A stretch of DNA of 64,000 nt from JAWXTK01 sp044433645. Its GTDB lineage: Bacteria > Bacteroidota > Bacteroidia > Bacteroidales > Rikenellaceae. Positions 58,343 through 64,000 of this stretch are shown in pieces. A program made the position numbers and the translations under genes. The notes below the pieces were generated by a model. That model saw nothing but the letters and a program-made list of their open reading frames with translations, was not told where the DNA came from and searched no databases. The stretch covers positions 27,465-91,464 of the forward strand of contig JAWXTK010000006.1 in NCBI GenBank assembly GCA_044433645.1, read 5' to 3'. The first letter of the stretch is position 1. Each line of letters starts with the position of its first letter.

Positions 58343-58404
58343 TTTTTTAACTTTTGTCCTTAATTTTACTTAAATTTCTCGTTCCTTATTTCTATAAGGG
58401 ACTG

Positions 58405-58433
58405 CAAATATACGCATTTTTTTTGATTCGCAA
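58405..58433 (-). promoter_or_regulatory. Promoter of the str ribosomal cluster (rpsL)
   Basis: Minus strand TTG (58433-58431), 18 bases, TATATTTG (58412-58405), giving a leader of about 60 bases before the rpsL ATG. Confidence 0.75.
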
Positions 58434-58749
58434 CACTTTTGGCCATTTTTTTTCACTTTTTTCGCTGTTTTTTAGGCATTTAGCGTTTTTTGAGAAAAAA
58501 ATCACATAAGCAAAACTTATATAATTATCAAAACAATAATTTTATCTTATATTTAACAGTTCTATTTTTCTACTAATTTGCTGATGCAAAGATAGTTAAA
58601 TTTTTTTAAAATTGCAAGTTTTTGGGGTCGAAAGGGTCGAAAGGGTCATTAGGGTTATATACACAAAAAAGTTGGACAAAAACTTGTTTCCCTGTCAAAA
58701 AGTTAGTTACTTTGTCCCCTTGTACGTTTAATTAAATCAACTCAAACTC
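58434..58749. other. AT-rich spacer with a 9-bp tandem repeat
   Basis: Between divergent rpsL and the leucine-rich repeat gene. No gene. At 58625-58656 the unit GGGTCGAAA occurs twice in tandem, followed by the variant GGGTCATTA and a partial GGGTT. A TTACTTTG at about 58709-58716 resembles a weak -7 box for the + strand gene. The rest is A/T-rich with nothing recognised. Confidence 0.5.
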
Positions 58750-60344
58750 ATGAAAAAATTTACTTTATTTTTAGCCCTTATTGGCATAATATTTGCTGGG
58801 GAGGGTGTGAAAACACCATTGAAATTAACCCTGAACACACGCCTACAATAGGTAGTGTAGAGGGAGACAAAGCTGCCCTAATCAAAATCTACGAAGACTT
58901 TGACGGTGAAAACTGGAAGGACAACACTAACTGGAACACAGATACCGACTTAAGTGAATGGGAAGGCATTAGCACCAACTCTGCAGGGCGTGTAACCGAG
59001 ATTAATCTTTACTACAACGATCTTAGTGGTGACGCCATGGATTTAACAGCCTTTGACGAGCTTACATTCTTAGATATTTCAAATTGCGCTGTCAATTCTA
59101 TAGACATTTCAAACTGTACTAAACTAGAGATGCTAGGTATTCCAAGAACCAATATCACAAGCCTAAATCTTAAAAACAATCCTTGTATTACGTATTTATA
59201 TATTTCGCGCACAGGCATTACAAGCCTCGACTTATCAAATCTAAGTGAACTTACTGATCTCTCATGTTCTTATGTTAAATTTACATCTCTAGATTTGAGT
59301 AAAAACACCAAACTTGAGAGTTTTGAAATGCACGGTACAGAATTAGAGAGCCTAGATTTTAGCGCTAGCACAAATATCTCTTACATAGGCATAGACAAAA
59401 AGGAAAACACTGATCCTGACTGCATAAAAGAAATCACTGTTGACATAAGTTTCTCTGGTGATATATATGCAGACACATGGGGTGAGCAAGATGAAATTAC
59501 CTACACAGCGCCTTTCTACATAAGCGGCTATCAATACCCAAAAATTAATTATAATGGTTATGACCAAGTAACACACGAAGCTAGATTGGCCGAGGAAAAA
59601 GCTTATCTACTAGACCTTTACAAAGAATCAGGCCTTCAAGATTCTGGCGGGTATGACTGGAATGAGGGCACAGATATAAGCTCATGGTCAGGAATCTACA
59701 CAAGCACCTTGGGTTACGTAAGAGCGATATATCTTAACTTTAGCATAACTACAGACAATGACTTTGAAATATCAGGTTTACAATCTCTAACTTACTTAAG
59801 TGTCTATTCAAATTTCAACTCTGTGACAATCAAAGACCTTCCTGCACTACAAGGAATTGACTTGTACGCACCTGCTTCAAACAATACAAGTTCACTAAGT
59901 CTTGGAAATCTTCCTTCAGTGAGTTCCATATGGATATCCGACATTAATATAACTTCGCTAGATGTATCTGAGCTAACAAATCTTCAACGTTTTGCAATTG
60001 GTGGGACAACTCAACTAACTACGCTAAGTCTACCCTCGTCTTTGCTCGAGTGCGTGATATATGACTGCACTTCACTTAGCTCGGTTGATTTGTCTAAGCT
60101 AACATCTGCTTATTATCTTATTGCAAATGGAAACAATATCACAAAATTAGATTTATCTAAAAACACCTCTCTACAATACTTAGAGTGTGGTTATTCGCCA
60201 CTTGCAGAAGTTGTATTGCCTAAAGGATTCTCTTTTGTTGATGACGCAGATATCAGCTCTTGGGGAGAGGAAAACGAGGGACTTTACTCAAGTGAGAATT
60301 ATTACAACTATTATCAGTACCCATATTTTACTTGGGCTGAATAG
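58750..60344 (+). pseudogene. Leucine-rich repeat lipoprotein gene with a frameshift at the lipobox
   Basis: The ATG at 58750 opens MKKFTLFLALIGIIFAGEG, a lipoprotein signal, but then goes out of frame. One inserted base within the G-rich CTGGGGAGGG (58794-58805) would join it to CENTIEINPEHTPTIGSVEG from 58806 onward. That frame runs open to 60344 and encodes about 510 residues. The mature part has two homologous halves, each starting like DKAALIKIYEDFDGENW...LSEWEGI or EKAYLLDLYKESG...ISSWSGI and carrying about seven leucine-rich repeats, and each ending YQYP. Either a recent pseudogene, a sequencing error or a slipped-strand switch. Confidence 0.8.
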
Positions 60345-60346
60345 AG

Positions 60347-60502
60347 TTTGTTAGTTACTCCCTAATAGTTACGATAAGGGTGGCTAATAAGTATTTAGAT
60401 GCAACGCTCTGATTTTCAGCAAAAAGGAGTTTACTTATAGTAAATGAGTATTTTGATGAAAAGCTAGAAGGCAGCAGATGATTGCTTATTAGCCACCCTT
60501 AT
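60347..60502 (+). repeat. Dispersed repeat copy 2 within an 18-bp inverted repeat
   Basis: 60347-60397 matches the repeat at 31729-31790. It overlaps the left arm of a perfect 18-bp inverted repeat: ATAAGGGTGGCTAATAAG (60374-60391) and CTTATTAGCCACCCTTAT (60485-60502), 93 bases apart and followed by TTTTTG. It could end the upstream transcript as a long hairpin. No gene inside. Confidence 0.7.
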
Positions 60503-60503
60503 T

Positions 60504-60535
60504 TTTGTATATTCCAAAAAGATATATTACTTTTG
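60504..60535 (+). promoter_or_regulatory. Promoter of leuS
   Basis: TTTG (60504-60507), exactly 20 bases, TACTTTTG (60528-60535), 25 bases before the leuS ATG. The -33 box directly follows the right arm of the inverted repeat. Confidence 0.88.
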
Positions 60536-60560
60536 CCTTTTAGTAAAAAAATCAAACAAA

Positions 60561-63314
60561 ATGGAATACAAGTTTAATGAGATAGAACAAAAGTGGCAAG
60601 AGCAGTGGAAAACTCGCCAAAGCTACAAGGTAGAGGTAGATAACTCTAAACCAAAGTTTTATGTGCTAGATATGTTCCCCTACCCATCAGGGGCTGGGCT
60701 TCACGTTGGTCACCCTCTGGGTTACATTGCATCGGATATTTACTCGCGCTACAAACGCCTAAAAGGATTTAACGTACTTCACCCTATGGGTTACGATGCC
60801 TTTGGTCTGCCAGCCGAACAATATGCTATACAAACAGGTCAACACCCTGCCGTAACTACCGAGCAAAACATCACTCGTTATCGCGAGCAATTAGATAAGA
60901 TAGGTTTTAGCTTTGACTGGTCGCGCGAGGTACGTACTTGCACTCCTGAGTACTATCATTGGACTCAGTGGGCTTTTATTCAAATGTTTGAGCATTACTA
61001 CGACACAACTCTTAACAAGGCTCAAAGTATAGAATCACTCGTTGCAAAATTTGAAGTTTCGGGAACAGAAAATATTTCAGCTGCTTGCACTCTAGAACTT
61101 AGCTTCACGGCAGACGAGTGGAAAGCCATGAGCGAAAAAGAGCAAGCTGACACACTACAAAATTACAGACTAGCATTTCAGGCTGACACCATGGTTAACT
61201 GGTGTCCTGCGCTAGGCACAGTACTAGCTAATGACGAGGTGAAGGACGGTCTTTCGGAGCGTGGTGGTCACCCCGTTGAGCAAAAACGTATGCGTCAATG
61301 GTTGCTTAGAGTTTCGGCATACGCTGAGCGTATGATTAAGGGTCTTGACTCTCTTGCGTGGAGTGACTCTCTTAAAGAAATCCAGAAAAACTGGATAGGA
61401 CGTAGCGAGGGTGCTCAGGTGTTTTTTGACATCAAAGACTGCGAGAAAAAATTAGAAATTTTCACTACTCGTCCTGACACTATTTTTGGTGTGACGTTTA
61501 TGGTTATAGCCCCTGAACACGAGTGGCTTATGGAGCTTACAACAGCCGAAAATTTATCAGCCGTAGAGGAATATGTAACTGAAACAAAAAAACGTTCGGA
61601 GCGAGACAGAATCTCAGACACCAAACGTATTAGTGGCTGTGCTACGGGCTCTTACGCTATCAATCCTTTCAACGGCAAGCAAATACCTATATATGTAAGT
61701 GATTATGTACTTGCAGGTTACGGAACGGGAGCTATTATGGCTGTGCCTGCTCACGATAGCCGAGACTACGATTTTGCTAAACATTTTGGCATAGATATTA
61801 TCCCTGTGGTTGAAGGTGGCGATATCAGCGAGGAGTCTTACGATGCTAAGTCGGGTAAACTTATTAACTCTGATTTCATCAACGGCTTAGATGTTAAGGA
61901 AGCTATTAAAATAATGTTTGCAGAGGTCGAAAAACGTGGTCTTGGTAAAAAACGCATTAACTATCGTTTGCGCGATGCTATCTTCTCGCGTCAAAGATAT
62001 TGGGGCGAACCTTTCCCTGTATATTACAAGGACGGGATTGCTAAAACTCTGCCCCTAGACAAACTTCCACTAGAGCTACCTGCGATAGAGAATTTTGGCC
62101 CAACAGAGCAAGGCGAACCACCTTTGGCACGTGTTAAAGGTTGGCATTTAACCGAGGACGAGCCTTTTGAATTAAGCACCATGCCTGGTTTTGCAGGTTC
62201 GTCAGCTTATTATCTAAGGTACATGGACCCCCACAACTCAAAAGGGTTAGTTAGCAAAGAGGCTAATGAATATTGGAGAAATGTAGACCTTTACGTGGGA
62301 GGTATAGAGCACGCTACGGGTCACTTAATGTACTCTCGTTTTTGGAATAAGTTTTTATTTGATTTGGGTTATGTTTGCGAAGAAGAACCTTTCAAAAAAC
62401 TTGTTAATCAGGGTATGATTCAAGGTCGTTCTAACTTTGTTTACAGAATCAAAAACACAAATACTTACGTTTCACTAGGACTTAAAGACGAGCACGACAC
62501 TCAGCAAATCCACGTTGACGTAAACATAGTCAAAAACGATATACTAGACACAGAGGCCTTCAAAAAATGGAGACCTGAGTTTGCTGATGCTGAGTTTATA
62601 TTAGAGGACGGCAAATATCACTGTGGTTGGGCTGTTGAGAAAATGAGTAAGAGCATGTTTAATGTGGTGAATCCTGATAACATAGTTGAAAATTACGGAG
62701 CCGACACACTTCGTATGTATGAAATGTTCTTGGGTCCACTTGAGCAATCTAAACCTTGGGACACAAATGGAATAGACGGAGTTCATAAATTCTTACGCAA
62801 GTTCTGGAGACTAACCCACAAAAACGAGGCTTTTAATCTTAGCGAAGAAAAAGCTACGAGCGCAGAGCTGAAAACTTTGCACAAAACTATCAAAAAAGTT
62901 GGTGAGGACATAGAAAACTTCTCGTTCAACACTTCGATAAGCGCATTTATGATATGCCTTAACGAGATAGGCGATTGCAATAAGCGTGAGATTTTAGAGC
63001 CACTAACTATACTTCTTTCACCTTTTGCACCTCACATCACAGAGGAGCTTTGGGAGCAAATGGGTCACTCAGACTCTATTACAACTAGCCCCTACCCTGA
63101 ATTCAAGGCTGAGTTCTTGGTTGAAAATAGTTTTAACTATCCAGTCTCGTTCAACGGCAAGATGCGTTTCAAACTTGAACTAGCACTTGGGTTAAGCAAT
63201 GCTGAAATCCAAGAAGCTCTGCTTAGCAACGAAAACACTCTTAAATACACCGAGGGCAAAGAGCCTAAGAAAATAATTATCGTGCCTGGCAAAATCATCA
63301 ATGTTGTGATTTAA
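60561..63314 (+). CDS. leuS: Leucyl-tRNA synthetase
   Basis: 917 residues, class I. The HIGH motif appears as GAGLHVGHPLGY and the KMSKS motif as KMSKSMFNVV. Zinc-domain-like and CP1 editing regions are present, with TTRPDTIFGVTFMVIAPEH and YGTGAIMAVPAHDSRD, the latter holding the conserved editing Asp. The anticodon-binding helices and the small C-terminal domain (EPKKIIIVPGKIINVVI) close it. Single gene with its own promoter and terminator. No T-box or Leu-codon leader peptide is seen in the short 5' region. Confidence 0.98.
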   Translation: MEYKFNEIEQKWQEQWKTRQSYKVEVDNSKPKFYVLDMFPYPSGAGLHVGHPLGYIASDIYSRYKRLKGFNVLHPMGYDAFGLPAEQYAIQTGQHPAVTTEQNITRYREQLDKIGFSFDWSREVRTCTPEYYHWTQWAFIQMFEHYYDTTLNKAQSIESLVAKFEVSGTENISAACTLELSFTADEWKAMSEKEQADTLQNYRLAFQADTMVNWCPALGTVLANDEVKDGLSERGGHPVEQKRMRQWLLRVSAYAERMIKGLDSLAWSDSLKEIQKNWIGRSEGAQVFFDIKDCEKKLEIFTTRPDTIFGVTFMVIAPEHEWLMELTTAENLSAVEEYVTETKKRSERDRISDTKRISGCATGSYAINPFNGKQIPIYVSDYVLAGYGTGAIMAVPAHDSRDYDFAKHFGIDIIPVVEGGDISEESYDAKSGKLINSDFINGLDVKEAIKIMFAEVEKRGLGKKRINYRLRDAIFSRQRYWGEPFPVYYKDGIAKTLPLDKLPLELPAIENFGPTEQGEPPLARVKGWHLTEDEPFELSTMPGFAGSSAYYLRYMDPHNSKGLVSKEANEYWRNVDLYVGGIEHATGHLMYSRFWNKFLFDLGYVCEEEPFKKLVNQGMIQGRSNFVYRIKNTNTYVSLGLKDEHDTQQIHVDVNIVKNDILDTEAFKKWRPEFADAEFILEDGKYHCGWAVEKMSKSMFNVVNPDNIVENYGADTLRMYEMFLGPLEQSKPWDTNGIDGVHKFLRKFWRLTHKNEAFNLSEEKATSAELKTLHKTIKKVGEDIENFSFNTSISAFMICLNEIGDCNKREILEPLTILLSPFAPHITEELWEQMGHSDSITTSPYPEFKAEFLVENSFNYPVSFNGKMRFKLELALGLSNAEIQEALLSNENTLKYTEGKEPKKIIIVPGKIINVVI

Positions 63315-63344
63315 CCATATTTAGGACACAGATTCTCATTCATT

Positions 63345-63377
63345 AACCACAGCCTTTTACTAATAAAGGTTGTGGTT
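63345..63377 (+). terminator. Terminator of leuS
   Basis: AACCACAGCCTTT (63345-63357) and AAAGGTTGTGGTT (63365-63377) make a 13-bp stem with one G-U pair, followed by ATTTTTTTA. Confidence 0.85.
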
Positions 63378-63395
63378 ATTTTTTTATTCCTACTA

Positions 63396-63403
63396 TAATT
63401 TTG
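63396..63403 (+). promoter_or_regulatory. -7 box of the last sigma factor gene
   Basis: TAATTTTG, a full match to TAnnTTTG, 56 bases before the ATG at 63460. A TTG at 63370-63372 lies 23 bases upstream inside the leuS terminator. Confidence 0.6.
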
Positions 63404-63459
63404 TAACTTGCATATAACTTTATGCTCAATGCTGGGTCTAACACTATAAACCAACCTAA

Positions 63460-64000
63460 ATGAACACTAACAAAGAAAAAGAAATCCTCCAAAAACTACG
63501 GACTAATAGCTCCCATGACGAGGCTTTTACTTTGTTAGTTACGCACTACAAAGAAAGCCTATATTTTCACATTAGGCGCATTTGTATTAGCCACCAAGAC
63601 AGCGAGGATGCCCTGCAAGAAACCCTGCTGAGAGCATACAGACACCTTGGTAAATTTAAACAAGACAGCAATATTTACACCTGGTTATACAGAATTGCCA
63701 CCAACGAAGCTCTAAGAATTATCGAAAAACGAAATAGGCGCAAAACCGAGGATATAGATAAGATGTATAACCTAGAGCAAGGAAACATTTGGCGCGAGGA
63801 TGCCGACAAAATAAATATCCTCATGGAACAAGCAGTTGCAAAACTGCCCACAAAACAAAAGATAGTGTTCTCCTTAAGATACTACAACGAACTAAGTTAC
63901 AAGGAGATAGAAAAAATTACAGACACCTCTCAGAGTGCATTGAAAGTGTCTTACCATTTAGCAGAAAAAAAATTAAAGAATATATATCATCGTTTTTATT
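63460..64000 (+). CDS. ECF-type RNA polymerase sigma factor, 3' end beyond window
   Basis: 180 codons visible without a stop. Region 2 is in FTLLVTHYKESLYFHIRRI, DSEDALQETLLRAYRHLGKF and YTWLYRIATNEALRIIEKRNRR. Region 4 is in LPTKQKIVFSLRYYNELSYKEIEKITDTSQSALKVSYHLAEKKL. Only a few residues should be missing. Downstream genes, such as an anti-sigma factor, cannot be seen. Third ECF sigma factor in 64 kb. Confidence 0.92.
   Translation, partial: MNTNKEKEILQKLRTNSSHDEAFTLLVTHYKESLYFHIRRICISHQDSEDALQETLLRAYRHLGKFKQDSNIYTWLYRIATNEALRIIEKRNRRKTEDIDKMYNLEQGNIWREDADKINILMEQAVAKLPTKQKIVFSLRYYNELSYKEIEKITDTSQSALKVSYHLAEKKLKNIYHRFY

Noticed and set aside
1..64000. CRISPR array, prophage or transposase gene
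   Set aside because: No regularly spaced direct repeats, phage structural genes, integrase or transposase signatures were seen on either strand.

Overview
The window comes from a low-GC member of the Bacteroidota, most likely a Bacteroidales relative; I cannot name a genus. Three things point there. Promoters follow the Bacteroidota pattern, a TTTG-like -33 box about 20 bases before TAnnTTTG, seen cleanly before rpsL, rplC, gap, leuS, the tRNA gene and a glycosyltransferase gene. Shine-Dalgarno sequences are mostly absent. Typical families of the group are present: DUF4834, DUF4837, calycin-like lipoproteins, an anti-sigma/beta-barrel fusion, BspA-type leucine-rich repeats and a Lcl (DUF1566) protein.

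Layout. 1-3251: thrS (cut by the window edge), pdxA and a TrmH-family rRNA methyltransferase. 3299-8977: an accessory block with a LuxR-type regulator, a TonB-dependent receptor and three secreted proteins built from a related calycin-like unit. 9346-11157: an ECF sigma factor and its probable membrane anti-sigma factor, which ends in an outer-membrane beta-barrel-like domain. 11210-11641: rpiB. 11669-14802: kinase, vWA and pseudokinase-WG genes. 14818-18713: the Phe/Tyr branch (pheA, aminotransferase, tyrA, DAHP synthase-chorismate mutase), preceded by an apparent Phe/Tyr attenuator with an 18-residue leader peptide. 19130-20261: a toxin-antitoxin pair with a Panacea (DUF4065) antitoxin. 20415-24542: DUF4837, sppA, eno. 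24645-29261: deacetylase, ubiX and a peptidoglycan-salvage trio (NamZ, AmlC-like, NagZ).

29262-32438 holds a palindrome-rich spacer, efp, a Lcl-domain protein, tRNA-Arg(TCT) and the remains of a PEGA-domain gene ending at the dnaK terminator. 32439-42046: dnaK, a small DNA-binding protein, a deiodinase-like redoxin, an LptF/LptG permease, tgt, then a + strand operon of glycosyltransferase, sigma factor, rsmG and a BspA-like lipoprotein. 42225-48158: an N-terminally incomplete protein, gap, MlaE/MlaF-type transporter genes, purB and a rubredoxin gene.

48408-58342 is the str-S10-spc ribosomal cluster on the minus strand (rpsL to rpsN). It stops unusually after rpsN, and an extra promoter and structured leader lie between rpsJ and rplC. 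58750-64000: a frameshifted leucine-rich repeat lipoprotein gene, leuS and the start of another ECF sigma factor gene.

The strongest signals that ordinary annotation would miss are the pheA attenuator, the Panacea toxin-antitoxin locus with operator-like palindromes, the kinase/vWA/pseudokinase-WG operon and the rplC leader. All calls rest on reading the sequence; no database or folding program was used.
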